This document shows positions 51,897-61,171 of a stretch of 64,000 bases of DNA, one piece after another (position 1 is the stretch's first letter; each line of letters opens with the position of its first letter). This stretch comes from Gammaproteobacteria bacterium (lineage in GTDB: Bacteria; Pseudomonadota; Gammaproteobacteria; HK1): positions 1,970,001 to 2,034,000 of the forward strand of contig WLWT01000001.1 of assembly GCA_012103455.1 (NCBI GenBank), in the 5' to 3' direction. The notes under the pieces are model-generated. The model had not been told where the DNA came from. It saw nothing but the letters and a program-made list of their open reading frames with translations, and did no database searches. Made by a program: the position numbers and the translations under genes.

Positions 51897-53333
51897 TTAG
51901 GCCGGCTGCGCCCAACCCAGATCGGGTGTACGCAGATGCCAATCGGTTTCCAACTGAAAAGCGTGGGCGGCCCGCAGCGCGCTCAGCTCATCGAACGGTT
52001 TGGCGTAGAGCATGAGTCCTATAGGCAAACCTTGCGCGGTGAAGCCGCAAGGCACGGACAAGCCGCACAGGTTCAAAATGTTGCCGATGGAGGTGTTGCG
52101 CAGATAGCCGAGGTTGAATGTGCCGTAGGTTTGCGCATCGGCATCGATTTGCGCCAGCGGCCGCGGCGGGTACATGGTGGCGGGGCAGAGCAGTATGTCG
52201 ATGTCGCGCAGCGCCTCTATAGTCTGTCCACGCAGCGCTTCCCGCGCGCGCATGTCGCGTAAGTATTCATGGGCGGCGACGTCCCGGCCCCGTATGATGC
52301 GCTCGGCCACTATGGGGTCCAACTCATCGAAGCGCTCATCGGCCAATCGGCGGTTGAGCGTGTAGGCCTCTGCGGCGATGATGAGGCCACGCGGATTGAG
52401 CGCGCGGGCCTGCTCGGCACACTCGAAAAGGATGCTGGTGACGCTGGCGCCACGGGCTTTGAAGACGGCGCCGCAGGCGCGCACGGCGGCGGCAACTTCT
52501 GTATCGACCTCTTCCCAGAACACGCTTTCAGCGAAAGCCACGCGCAGTCCCCGTATATCGCCATCCAAGGCCGCGTGCAGGCCGCGTACGGGCGCTTGGC
52601 CATGGGTGCTGGGGTCCTCGTCGTCATGACCGGCGATGGCCTCGATGATCAAAGCGCAGTCGGCGGCGGAGCGGGCCAGGGGACCTACGCTGTCCAAGGT
52701 CCAGCTAAGTGGGTATACGCCGGCCCGGCTGATGCGGCCAACAGTGGTTTTCAAACCTGTGACCGAGCACAAAGAGGCCGGAATACGTACCGAGCCGCCG
52801 GTGTCCGTGCCTAGCGCCATGGGCGTCATGCCGCTGGCCACGGCCACCCCTGAACCGCTGCTGGAGCCGCCGGGTGCATGGGCTTGCGGGTGCCACGGAT
52901 TGTGCGGGGTACCGTGGTGGTGGTTGATGCCAACACCGCCGTAGGCGAATTGCACGGTATTGGTCTTACCGAGTAACACCATGCCGGCCTGGGCCAGGCG
53001 GGCGACGGTGGCGCAGTCCCGCCCGGCCACGGCGTTCTCGAGCACCCTAGCGCCGGCGCTGGTCGGCAAGCCGGCCACATCGTAGAGATCTTTGGCCGCA
53101 TAGGGCAGCCCGTGCAGCGGGCCACGGGCTTGGCCGCGTTCCAATAAGAGCTGGGCTGCTTTAGCGGCATCTACGGCCCGCTCCGGGGTAGTCAGCCTAA
53201 AAGCGTTGAGCGGCCCGTCTAGCGCCTGCATACGGTCGAGAAAATGCTCTGTGATCTCTACCGCTGACACGGTTTTCGAACGCAGGGCTTGGGCTAATTG
53301 TTCAAGACTCAGGAAATGCAGGTCGTCGCTCAT
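51897..53333 (-). CDS. Amidase (amidase-signature family)
   Basis: A 478-residue hydrolase of carbon-nitrogen bonds. The Ser-cisSer-Lys triad is visible: Lys81 (YAAKDLYDVAG), Ser157 (GGSSSGSGV) and nucleophile Ser181 (GTDTGGSVRIPAS). Lacks the residues that tie GatA to GatBC with certainty, and no gatB or gatC is near, so it is more likely a free amidase for small amides or hydantoin-derived products. Divergent from the thiolase gene (118-bp gap). Confidence 0.87.
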   Translation of the reverse strand: MSDDLHFLSLEQLAQALRSKTVSAVEITEHFLDRMQALDGPLNAFRLTTPERAVDAAKAAQLLLERGQARGPLHGLPYAAKDLYDVAGLPTSAGARVLENAVAGRDCATVARLAQAGMVLLGKTNTVQFAYGGVGINHHHGTPHNPWHPQAHAPGGSSSGSGVAVASGMTPMALGTDTGGSVRIPASLCSVTGLKTTVGRISRAGVYPLSWTLDSVGPLARSAADCALIIEAIAGHDDEDPSTHGQAPVRGLHAALDGDIRGLRVAFAESVFWEEVDTEVAAAVRACGAVFKARGASVTSILFECAEQARALNPRGLIIAAEAYTLNRRLADERFDELDPIVAERIIRGRDVAAHEYLRDMRAREALRGQTIEALRDIDILLCPATMYPPRPLAQIDADAQTYGTFNLGYLRNTSIGNILNLCGLSVPCGFTAQGLPIGLMLYAKPFDELSALRAAHAFQLETDWHLRTPDLGWAQPA

Positions 53334-53451
53334 GGGGTCTTCCTTTGGCGGTCAAGGATGGGGGTTAACCGGTGCACGAGCGGCGACCGTGCGCTAATCT
53401 GTGCGACCCGTCAATGCGCGCTAAGTGCGCACATAGCAAGAGGACTTAACC

Positions 53452-54699
53452 ATGGCTGAAGCCTGGATCATCGATGCAGTGCGCACGCCGCGTGGCAAAG
53501 GTAAGAAAGGTACGCCGGAGCGGCCCGGCGGTGCGCTGGCGGATACCCATCCCCAGGAGTTGATGGCGACCTGCTTGCGGGCCTTCGAGCAGCGCAATGA
53601 CATGGATGTGAACGCGGTTGACGACGTGGTCGTAGGCTGCGTGTCCCAGGCCGGCGATCAAGGTGCTTGCATTGGCCGCAGCGCCGTGCTCCTGGCGGGG
53701 TGGCCACAGGAAGTCAGTGGTGTCGCGTTGAACCGCTTCTGTGGATCGGGTCTGCAAGGGGTCAACTACGCCGTCATGGGCGTGATGTCCGGCCAACAGC
53801 AATTGACGGTAGGCGGTGGTGTCGAATCCATGTCGCGCCAGCCCATCGGTTCGGATGGTGCCAGCCTGGATGGCAACAATCCCGCTCTACGCGCACGCTA
53901 TCCCATGGTGCCGCAGGGCATCTCGGCCGATCTCATCGCCACCATGGAAGGGTTTGGCCGCGATGATGTGGATGCCTTCGCTGTCAGCTCGCAAAAGAAA
54001 GCGGGCGTGGCCATGGCCGATGGCCGGTTTGCCAATAGTGTCGTGCCAGTGGTGGATGCGGACGGTAACACCGTCCTCGGCCACGATGAGTTCGTGCGGC
54101 CTGACACGACCCGCGAGTCATTGGCCGGCCTGGCCCCATCCTTCGAAGCCATGGGTGCTTACGCGCCTTACGATGACGGCGAAACCTTCGATCAGATGGC
54201 GCTCCGTACCTATCCGCAGATCAGCCGGCTGAACCACGTACATCACGCCGGTAATTCAAGCGGCATCGTCGATGGCGCCGGCGCTGTTCTCATCGCTTCG
54301 GACGACTACGCCCTAGAGCATGGTCTCAAGCCGCGGGCGCGCATCCGGGCCACGGCGACAGCCGGTGCGGAGCCGGTGATCATGTTGACGGCGCCAGTCC
54401 CCGCTAGCCGAAAAGCGCTGGCCAAGGCCGGTATGCAGGTGGGCGATATCGATCTTTGGGAGATCAACGAAGCGTTCGCTGTGGTGCCCATGAAAACCAT
54501 GCGTGAGCTGGACATCGATCCGCAGCGGGTGAATGTCAACGGCGGCGCCATCGCCCTTGGCCATCCCATCGGTGCCACCGGCGCCATGCTGGTGGGCACG
54601 GTGCTCGATGAACTGGAGCGGCGCGATCGGCAAACCGGTTTAGTCACTTTGTGCATCGGTGGCGGCATGGGCATCGCCACCATCGTCGAGCGTATCTGA
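53452..54699 (+). CDS. Acetyl-CoA acetyltransferase (thiolase)
   Basis: A 415-residue thiolase cleaving or forming acetoacetyl-CoA/3-ketoacyl-CoA. The acylated cysteine is Cys97 ([10 protein letters not shown]), His371 is in [10 protein letters not shown] and the second cysteine is Cys401 (LCIGGGMG). [10 protein letters not shown] is the family signature. Directly upstream of an acyl-CoA dehydrogenase relic, so the pair once formed a beta-oxidation type operon. Confidence 0.92.
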   Translation: MAEAWIIDAVRTPRGKGKKGTPERPGGALADTHPQELMATCLRAFEQRNDMDVNAVDDVVVGCVSQAGDQGACIGRSAVLLAGWPQEVSGVALNRFCGSGLQGVNYAVMGVMSGQQQLTVGGGVESMSRQPIGSDGASLDGNNPALRARYPMVPQGISADLIATMEGFGRDDVDAFAVSSQKKAGVAMADGRFANSVVPVVDADGNTVLGHDEFVRPDTTRESLAGLAPSFEAMGAYAPYDDGETFDQMALRTYPQISRLNHVHHAGNSSGIVDGAGAVLIASDDYALEHGLKPRARIRATATAGAEPVIMLTAPVPASRKALAKAGMQVGDIDLWEINEAFAVVPMKTMRELDIDPQRVNVNGGAIALGHPIGATGAMLVGTVLDELERRDRQTGLVTLCIGGGMGIATIVERI

Positions 54700-54782
54700 C
54701 GGACGCGGTCGAACTCGTCCTTTGAGCGCTATGGTCGAGCGGGAGCAAGACCTGGCCCATGCCGTGCTGAACGGCATAGGCG

Positions 54783-55454
54783 GCAGTCGATGATCCTGGT
54801 GCCACGCGATACGCCCGGGCTCACCGTGCTGCGCCATCTGAGCGTATTCGGTTACGACAATGCGCCCCATGGTCATAGGGAGGTGGATTTCGGCAATGTG
54901 CGGGTGCCGGCCAGCAACATGTTGTTAGGCGAGGGCCGTGGCTTCGAGATCGCCCGGGGCCGTCTAGGGCCAGCCAGGACGTATCCATCATTGCATGCGC
55001 CTGATAGGCGTGGCGGAGCGCTGCATAGAAGCCGTGTGCAAGCGGGTCACTAGCCGGGTTGCCCTCGGCAAGCCGCTGGCGGAGCAGGGTGTGATGATGG
55101 AGCAGAGCGCCCATTCGCGGATGGAGCTTGAGCAGGCGCGGCTGTTGGTGTCGAAAGCGGCCCATATGATCGATACTGAAGGGGTGAAAGAGGCCCACGC
55201 CGAGAGCGCCATGATCTCAGATCGCCATGATCAAGGTGGTGGTGCCCAATATGGCTCTTAAAGTTGTCGATCGTGCTATTCAACAGCACAGCGGTGGCGG
55301 GATCAGCCAGGACTTCGGGTTGGCTCTGGCCTGGGCGCATCCGCGTGCCTTGCGCTTGGCCGGCGCTCCTGATGAAGTTCATTGCCGGACCGTGGCCCGT
55401 CTGGAATTGAGGAAAGAGGGGCGTCTAGGCTGGGACACCGGCCACGCCGCTTAA
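54783..55454 (+). pseudogene. Acyl-CoA dehydrogenase relic (ACAD10/11-like), truncated and frameshifted
   Basis: Coding begins abruptly near 54783 ([40 protein letters not shown]). It shifts frame near 54970, continues [20 protein letters not shown] and [12 protein letters not shown], shifts again near 55225, and ends [20 protein letters not shown] and [12 protein letters not shown]. The whole N-terminal domain is missing. The product would not fold. An intact-looking acyl-CoA dehydrogenase of a different type runs off the right edge (63153). Confidence 0.82.
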
Positions 55455-55465
55455 CTGAGTTTGGT

Positions 55466-56284
55466 ATGTTCACCTATATAAATCCGCGGGTTCGCACCCG
55501 GCTCATCGATCAGGGTTTTTTAAAGCGCATCGACGCCACCGGTGCGCTGATCGACAGCATGCCCAGCGCCAGCCCAAGTGCCGGACTGACGTTGAACATC
55601 CTAGGGCCGGTGCCGTTGCCCATACACTTGGACGGCAGGCAGATGCAGTTGCGCTGGTATGCGGTGGTCCGCTCCAGTGAACTGGCCCGCCAGGATGAAT
55701 TGGCGCGGGCGTTAGTGGAGCAAGGGGGCCAGCATTTATTCGCCACCCTCACGTCGGCCATGGCGGTGAACAGCGTGCTCATCCACGATGAGCCAGAGGC
55801 GGTGGAAGAGCCGTTGATTCGGGTTCACTCCAGTTGTCTCACCGGCGATGTGTTCGGCTCGCAACGCTGCGAGTGCGGACCTCAGTTCATGTCCGCGCTG
55901 AATCGAATCGCTGATGAGCCCGGCGGCGGCGCCATCATCTACATGGCGGGCCATGAGGGCCGTGGGATCGGCCTTTGGGCGAAAGCCGCTACTTATCTGC
56001 TGCAAGATTCCGGTGAGAACACTTATCAAGCCAACAGATCGTTGGGATTGCCAGATGATTCACGCGATTTTAGGGATGCGGCCGCTTTATTACTGTATTT
56101 CTTCCCCAACAAGACCATTCGTATACTCACCAACAATCCTAAGAAAACTGCTGATCTGGCCTCCGCTGGAGTAACCAATATACGCGCTGAGCGTCACCTG
56201 GTCGGTGTCAGCGACTGGAACCGCACGTATCTGGCGGCCAAGCGGGAGTGGGGTCACCAGATATCTGAGGACGATATCCGTTAG
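55466..56284 (+). CDS. GTP cyclohydrolase II-like protein
   Basis: A 272-residue protein. Zinc ligands Cys124, Cys135 and Cys137 (HSSCLTGDVFGSQRCECG), GHEGRGIGLWAKAATY with the catalytic arginine, and TNNPKKTADLASAGV match RibA. It opens GTP to the first riboflavin intermediate. The N-terminal 50 residues are longer than in E. coli RibA and the DxxDY region reads DSRDFRDAAALL, so it may belong to a RibA paralog group. ATG 55466 is chosen; the longer frame to 55382 is from the acyl-CoA dehydrogenase relic. Confidence 0.82.
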   Translation: MFTYINPRVRTRLIDQGFLKRIDATGALIDSMPSASPSAGLTLNILGPVPLPIHLDGRQMQLRWYAVVRSSELARQDELARALVEQGGQHLFATLTSAMAVNSVLIHDEPEAVEEPLIRVHSSCLTGDVFGSQRCECGPQFMSALNRIADEPGGGAIIYMAGHEGRGIGLWAKAATYLLQDSGENTYQANRSLGLPDDSRDFRDAAALLLYFFPNKTIRILTNNPKKTADLASAGVTNIRAERHLVGVSDWNRTYLAAKREWGHQISEDDIR

Positions 56285-56290
56285 CCGTGC

Positions 56291-56595
56291 CCGCTATGTG
56301 GTGGCGGCGATATGCTCGTCTAAATGTAGCAGTTGGGTGTTCGTGGTGAGACAGGTAAAGAGGATGTTGTCCGCTGCGGTGATGGTGCGGGAGACGGCGT
56401 GTTGGTAGATCTTCCCTATCTCGAATTCTTCGAAATAAGGGCACCTCTAAAAATGCACTTTTCCGCGATTGCGGCGTCAACTCCGTGCTCGAATCCTCAG
56501 GTATGACCTATACACTGCGGTTGTGCGCGCGGTGCTTCCTTGCACTCACGAAACGATTACTATTTGTTAGAGAGGTGCCCATAAAGGCCGGACAT
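56291..56595 (-). pseudogene. MaoC-family dehydratase N-terminal fragment, interrupted by a MITE
   Basis: On the minus strand ATG at 56595 opens MSGL. After the MITE it reads YFEEFEIGKIYQHAVSRTIT and ADNILFTCLTTNTQLLHLDE, the start of a MaoC (hot-dog) dehydratase. Only about 45 residues survive; the catalytic D/H half is lost toward the GTP cyclohydrolase gene. The MITE has ATAA on both sides, so a clean 4-bp duplication is seen, though joining the flanks leaves the frame off by one. MaoC, thiolase and acyl-CoA dehydrogenase relics form one degraded block. Confidence 0.7.
56439..56580. mobile_element. MITE-like element, copy 2 (142 bp)
   Basis: Begins GGGCACCTCTAAAAATGC and ends TTAGAGAGGTGCCC. 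It is the inverted near-copy of the element at 760-900. ATAA flanks both sides (56435-56438, 56581-56584), a probable 4-bp target duplication. No open frame. Inserted in the MaoC relic. Confidence 0.8.
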
Positions 56596-56624
56596 GACAG
56601 TGTTCTCCCCGGCAGTGGTGCAAT

Positions 56625-56948
56625 GTGACGGATGATTCTACGCATTTGCAAGAGGCTATGGCCGCGCTGCTAGGTCACTCGTTCAACCTGTGGAACATAG
56701 ATAACCAGGTCGGTATTAGCCAAGCCGGTGTGATCGAAGTTCGGGCAAGTGATGGCCGCGTGTTCTTGGTCGAGCGAGTTTGGTGCCGTGAGCGGGCGCT
56801 TTTTGCTTGGCGAGTTTCTCTCAGTGACGGGGGTGGTGAGCCTACGGCGCTGGCATCCGCCAATGCGCTATTGCGTTACTTACGCGACGAATTCGATCCC
56901 TTGTTCAAACCGAGCCGGGTGTTGATTGGCCGGGTGTTGAGTGACTAG
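56625..56948 (+). CDS. Hypothetical protein
   Basis: A 107-residue soluble protein from GTG 56625. No family recognised. Alternating strand and helix: QVGISQAGVIEVRASDGRV, LVERVWCRERALFAWRVSLS, then helix SANALLRYLRDEFDPLF. It ends at a 16-bp repeat array just before the CobW gene and may be cotranscribed with it. Confidence 0.5.
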   Translation: MTDDSTHLQEAMAALLGHSFNLWNIDNQVGISQAGVIEVRASDGRVFLVERVWCRERALFAWRVSLSDGGGEPTALASANALLRYLRDEFDPLFKPSRVLIGRVLSD

Positions 56949-56996
56949 GCGTCGAGTGCAATGGGCGTCGAGTGCAATGGGCGTCGAGTGCAATGG
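56949..56996 (+). repeat. Three 16-bp tandem units before the CobW-type gene
   Basis: GCGTCGAGTGCAATGG at 56949, 56965 and 56981, identical copies. They fall between the hypothetical gene and the GTPase gene and create a false upstream start at 56961. Confidence 0.92.
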
Positions 56997-57017
56997 GCGC
57001 CGCCGGCAAGCGGTAAC

Positions 57018-57998
57018 ATGGACAGACCTTATCTGCACATTCTGACCGGCTTTTTAGGTAGCGGTAAAACCACCTGGTTGAATCGGGCGCTGGCGGCGCA
57101 GTCTCTGGCCAACACGGCGGTGGTGGTCAATGAGTTCGGCGCGGTCGGCATCGATCACTTACTGGTAGAGCACTCCACCGAAAACCTGGTGGAACTGGCC
57201 GGTGGCTGCCTGTGTTGCGCTGTGCGTGGCGATTTGGCGTTAACGCTGAGTGATTTGTTGGAGCGCCGCCGGTCGGGCGGCTGCGCGCCCTTCGAGCGTA
57301 TCGTGGTGGAGACCACCGGTCTTGCCGATCCCAATCCCATTCTCAACGTTTTGGCCACCGACGCCGCGCTGGCCGGGCGCCTCGAGTTCGGCAGCGTGTT
57401 GGCGGTTGTCGATGCGGTCAACGGTAAGCGCACCCTCAAGGAACATCCCGAAGCGGTCAAACAGGTGGTGTTGGCCGATAGGATACTGCTGTCAAAAAAA
57501 GATCTGGCCCCGCGCCATGATCTGGCTGCCGAGTTACGGGCGCTCAATCCACGGGCGGCAATAGAAAGCGCTGCTGCGCCAGCGCGGCTTGAAGCAGAGG
57601 ACTCGAGCGGTGTTTGGCCGGCGTTCGAGGCGGCCGGCCACGCCCATCTGCACGGTATCCACACGTTTGTGATCGAACGCGGTGAAGCGCTGCCGGCGGC
57701 TGCGCTGGCGCTGCTCATCGAAGCGTTGGTGGTACACCTTGGGCCGAAGTTGTTGCGGGTCAAAGGGTTGGTGTTACTTGAAGAAGCGCCTGACAGTCCG
57801 GCTTTGTTGCAGGGCGCGCAGCATGTGTTTCATCGACTTGAACTATTGCCCTCTTGGCCTGATGGCAAACAGTGCACCCGCTTGGTATTCATCGTGCAGG
57901 GTGAGGCCGGGCGGTGGGTGGAGACCTTGTTGGATGTCATCGTCCGCGAGGTGAGACAAACCTTGGAGGGATGCAATGCTCGATCTGATCGTCCGTAG
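57018..57998 (+). CDS. CobW/COG0523-family GTPase (metal insertase)
   Basis: A 326-residue G3E GTPase. P-loop GFLGSGKT (residues 11-18), metal-binding GGCLCCAVR with Cys64, Cys66, Cys67, ETTGLADPNPI as switch, LSKKDL as the base-recognition motif, and a C-terminal beta domain. COG0523 proteins deliver Zn, Co or Ni to target enzymes. The stop lies 22 bases inside the hydantoinase gene, which needs a binuclear metal centre, so it is probably the client (inference). ATG 57018 is chosen over 56961, which is in the repeat. Confidence 0.85.
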   Translation: MDRPYLHILTGFLGSGKTTWLNRALAAQSLANTAVVVNEFGAVGIDHLLVEHSTENLVELAGGCLCCAVRGDLALTLSDLLERRRSGGCAPFERIVVETTGLADPNPILNVLATDAALAGRLEFGSVLAVVDAVNGKRTLKEHPEAVKQVVLADRILLSKKDLAPRHDLAAELRALNPRAAIESAAAPARLEAEDSSGVWPAFEAAGHAHLHGIHTFVIERGEALPAAALALLIEALVVHLGPKLLRVKGLVLLEEAPDSPALLQGAQHVFHRLELLPSWPDGKQCTRLVFIVQGEAGRWVETLLDVIVREVRQTLEGCNARSDRP

Positions 57999-59403
57999 TC
58001 AACGCGTGGTGACACCCTACGGCGTACAAGCTTTGGATATAGGCATTGCCGCCGGGCGTATCACGCACTTGGCGCAGTATCGTGGGCTAGTCGATGAAGA
58101 AGCGAAGCGCGTCATTGATGCTACCGGTGAGATCGTCATGCCCGGCGGCATCGATCCGCACGTGCATTGCAGCTGGCCGATGCCATCACCCGATGGTGGC
58201 GCGCCGCTGTTGACGGCGCCGCCTTCGGTGGTCTCAAGAGCCGCGCTGTACGGTGGTACTACCACTATCATCGATTTTGCCGTGTGGAATCAGGGCGAAA
58301 CGCTAAGCCAGAGCATTGCCAAGCGTGATCGGGATTGGGCCGGCAAGTGCTATTGCGATTACGCTTATCACTTGATGCTGCAAGGCGCCGTGCCGCCGCA
58401 GATCATCGCTGAGTTGGGTGACAAGATCGACGAGGGTTATGCCACCGTGAAGATCTTTACCACCGACATTACCCCCAGCCGGCGTGGGCGGATGATTCGC
58501 TTCGGCGAGATTTGGGACATCTTCAAAGTGGTGGCAGCGCAGGGCGGTTTGGCCGTTATTCACGCGGAAGACAACGATATCGTCATGCATATGTATGACA
58601 AGTTGATCAGCGAGAACCGGGTGCATTTTCAGCATCTGGCCGAAGTGCACAATGCTCTGTCCGAGGAGTTGTCGTTTCGCCGTGTGATCCGGTTGGCGGA
58701 AAACGTGCCAGGTACCGCGCTTTACATGATGCACACCAGTGCCGCCACTGGGGTGGAAGCGATCAAAGAGTCTCGTGCCAAAGGCTTTCCCATCTATGGC
58801 GAGACGCTGCATCAGTACCTCATGTATACCGAAGAAGACTATCTGCGGCCCAACGGCCAGATCTATCACACGTACCCGTCGCTTAAGTCGCAACACGATC
58901 AGGATGCGCTGTGGGCGGGGATGGCCGCGGGGCAGATCCACACTGTAGCCACCGATGAGATCTGCTGCACGCTGGCGGTAAAAATACAAGGCGAGCGCAT
59001 CGACGATACCACGGGTGGTAATGCCGGCGTGGAGCCGCGCTTGGCCGTTATGTACACGGAGATGGTCGATAAGCTCGGCTGGCCGTTGCAGCGGTTCGTC
59101 GATCTGACGACCACCAATGCGGCGAAGATTATGGGCTTATATCCCCGTAAGGGGGCCATAGTCACCGGCGCCGACGCTGATATTACCGTGCTCGATACCA
59201 AAGTGAGGCGCCCTATACGCATTGATGATCTACACGAGACGGATTATTCGCCCTGGCAAGGACATGAGGTGGCCGCCTGGCCGCGGATCACCATATTGCG
59301 CGGCAAAGTGATGGTAGAAGACGGGGCGTTTTGGGGTGACAACAACGGCGTATATCTGTCTCGCCGCATCGATCGATCCGTGTTGGATGGGCAGATGCGC
59401 TGA
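57976..59403 (+). CDS. Dihydropyrimidinase / hydantoinase-family amidohydrolase
   Basis: A 475-residue cyclic amidohydrolase. His62 and His64 (DPHVHCSW), the lysine of YATVKIFTTD (likely carboxylated), His in AVIHAEDND, and TSAATGVEAIKESRAK match the family; the later metal/active-site Asp lies in VATDEICC. Substrates are dihydropyrimidines or 5-substituted hydantoins. It overlaps the CobW gene, so the two are translated together. It ends at the edge of a decayed mobile island. Confidence 0.87.
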   Translation: MLDLIVRSQRVVTPYGVQALDIGIAAGRITHLAQYRGLVDEEAKRVIDATGEIVMPGGIDPHVHCSWPMPSPDGGAPLLTAPPSVVSRAALYGGTTTIIDFAVWNQGETLSQSIAKRDRDWAGKCYCDYAYHLMLQGAVPPQIIAELGDKIDEGYATVKIFTTDITPSRRGRMIRFGEIWDIFKVVAAQGGLAVIHAEDNDIVMHMYDKLISENRVHFQHLAEVHNALSEELSFRRVIRLAENVPGTALYMMHTSAATGVEAIKESRAKGFPIYGETLHQYLMYTEEDYLRPNGQIYHTYPSLKSQHDQDALWAGMAAGQIHTVATDEICCTLAVKIQGERIDDTTGGNAGVEPRLAVMYTEMVDKLGWPLQRFVDLTTTNAAKIMGLYPRKGAIVTGADADITVLDTKVRRPIRIDDLHETDYSPWQGHEVAAWPRITILRGKVMVEDGAFWGDNNGVYLSRRIDRSVLDGQMR

Positions 59404-59405
59404 GT

Positions 59406-60203
59406 TTAAGGGAACTGCACACGGAAGCAGTCGATACCTTCCCCGGTGAGTTTCTCCACCAGGGCATCGGCGGCATTGTTTCCGGCTTCGTCACGGTCAT
59501 AGGCGATCAACACACGCTGGATACCATGACGTTTGAACGCAGTCAGGTGGTCATCGGTAAAGCCGGAGGCGCCGTAGCTGGCGGTCACATTGCGGTATCC
59601 CGCCACCCAGAAAGTCGAGGCATCGATCAAGGATTCGCACAGGATGATTTCATCGGTGGCGGATAACGCTTGCTCGTTAAACGCCCCGACATGCAGCCCT
59701 GGTAAATAGGAGGTGCTGCGGCGTCCCCTTGCGCAGTTTCTTGCCCAACAGCTTTCGCCCATAGACCTCGGTGATCACGCCTTCGGGATTGATCACCGGG
59801 GAGCCGCTGAAGTGCTCATGACCGGACTGGCGCAGGATGCCGATATTTTGCAACTGGCTGCGCACTTCGGCTCCGGCCTTACGGTTCTTCTCCGGCAGGC
59901 GGTAACCCAAAATCCGGTTGGTGTAGCCCAGCTTGAAGCGCTCGATCGGTTCGGGATGATCCAGACCCCGGCTCTTGAGGTAGTCCAGCGCCTCGGGGCT
60001 TTGCTTCAAGGTCTCGTGGTAGTAGTCGATGACCGTGGCAAGCTGTTTTTGATCGTCGGGATTGGCGGCTAAAGGGGTGGCGTGCTTGGCGCAGGTAGTC
60101 CTTGCCGGGTTGCTTCAGCGCAATGCCGGAGGATTCCACCAAGCGCACCAAAGCCACTTCACGTTCTCAGGCGGTCGAGTTCAGCGTCAGGGATGCGAGC
60201 CAT
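59406..60203 (-). pseudogene. CHC2-type DNA primase of a mobile element, several lesions
   Basis: ATG 60203 opens MARIPDAELDRL, then a frameshift, VRLVESSGIALKQPGKDYL, and the zinc finger is deleted. Coding resumes at LKQSPEALDYLKSRGLDHPE and NRILGYRLPEKNRK, with another +1 shift at about 59706 and then YLPGLHVGAFNEQAL, IILCESLIDAST and the TOPRIM part LIAYDRDEAGNNAAD. It ends FRVQFP at 59406, short of the usual tail. Relatives occur in integrative elements and plasmids. At least three lesions. Confidence 0.8.
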
Positions 60204-60358
60204 GATCGATTCCTCAAAAATTTTTCATCACCAATTAATGAGGAAACATACCAATATGTGCTAGAATTGTTAAGCTTTAAAGTTTGTATTGGCCATTCAT
60301 CAGAAGAGCACATAAATTTAATTAAACACAGCATTTAGACAATTCTTTGGTGACGGTT

Positions 60359-60718
60359 ATGACAGAAGATAATGAGGTATTCGCAAGTCGATTGCTTGCC
60401 TTGCGCAAGCAACGGGGCTGGTCTCAACCGACGCTGGCTAAAAAGGTGGGCACGTCCGGGGCCATCATTGGTCGCTACGAGCGTGGCGAGATCACGCCGT
60501 CCATTGGCGTTGCCCGCAAACTGGCCGAAGCGCTGGAAGTGACGCTGGATTATCTGGTGGGCGATAACGACCTGAACAGTATTCGGGACAAGGCCATGCT
60601 GAACCGATGGCAGTCACTGGAAACGCTTAAACCGGAAGAGCGGGAGCGTATTTTGTATGTCATTGATAGCCTGGTGCGGGACGCCAAGACCCGGCAGACT
60701 TACCGCGCTGGCGCATAA
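60359..60718 (+). CDS. XRE-family transcriptional regulator
   Basis: A 119-residue regulator. The HTH is LRKQRGWSQPTLAKKVGTSG, then AIIGRYERGEITPSIGVARK and LAEALEVTLDYLVGDND; the C-terminal helices (ETLKPEERERILYVIDSLV) probably dimerise. ATG 60359 is chosen over a TTG at 60347. The AT-rich stretch 60204-60358 upstream probably holds its promoter. Located next to a type II toxin-antitoxin pair 12 bp downstream. Confidence 0.85.
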   Translation: MTEDNEVFASRLLALRKQRGWSQPTLAKKVGTSGAIIGRYERGEITPSIGVARKLAEALEVTLDYLVGDNDLNSIRDKAMLNRWQSLETLKPEERERILYVIDSLVRDAKTRQTYRAGA

Positions 60719-60730
60719 CAGGAGACCATC

Positions 60731-60934
60731 ATGCAAGCACAACACATTGAACAGGTTGTACAGAAGTTACAGGCTCTGACACCGAACCGGATTAACGAAG
60801 TGGAAGACTTTATCGATTTCTTGAGTCTGCGCGACAGCAATGGGCAGTTAACCCAGGCGGTTATGGCCGCTTCGGAAGCGGCCTTGAACACCGTGTGGGA
60901 CAACGCTGACGATGCCGAATACGACAAATTATAA
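60731..60934 (+). CDS. Antitoxin of a MazF/PemK-like module
   Basis: A 67-residue protein without a clear DNA-binding motif: IEQVVQKLQALTPNRINEVE, then DFIDFLSLRDSNGQ and VMAASEAALNTVWDN. It resembles small DUF2281-like antitoxins. It overlaps the toxin start by 23 bases and follows the XRE gene by 12 bases, suggesting one operon. Confidence 0.7.
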   Translation: MQAQHIEQVVQKLQALTPNRINEVEDFIDFLSLRDSNGQLTQAVMAASEAALNTVWDNADDAEYDKL

Positions 60935-61171
60935 ATCCGCACAGACCGTGCTGGTGCGCTTTCCGTTCACCGATCAGCGTGGCGGCAAACAGCGTCCGGC
61001 GGTAGTCGTCAGCAGCGCCGCCTGCAACCAGGCGCGGCCTGACATTATCCTGATGGCGGTGACCAGTCAGATACGGGCAAGCGCAGGATTCGGGGAAGCG
61101 GTGATCCAGGACTGGCAGGCGGCCGGATTGCTCAAGCTTTCGGCCATCAAGCCCATCGTCTTTACTGCTGA

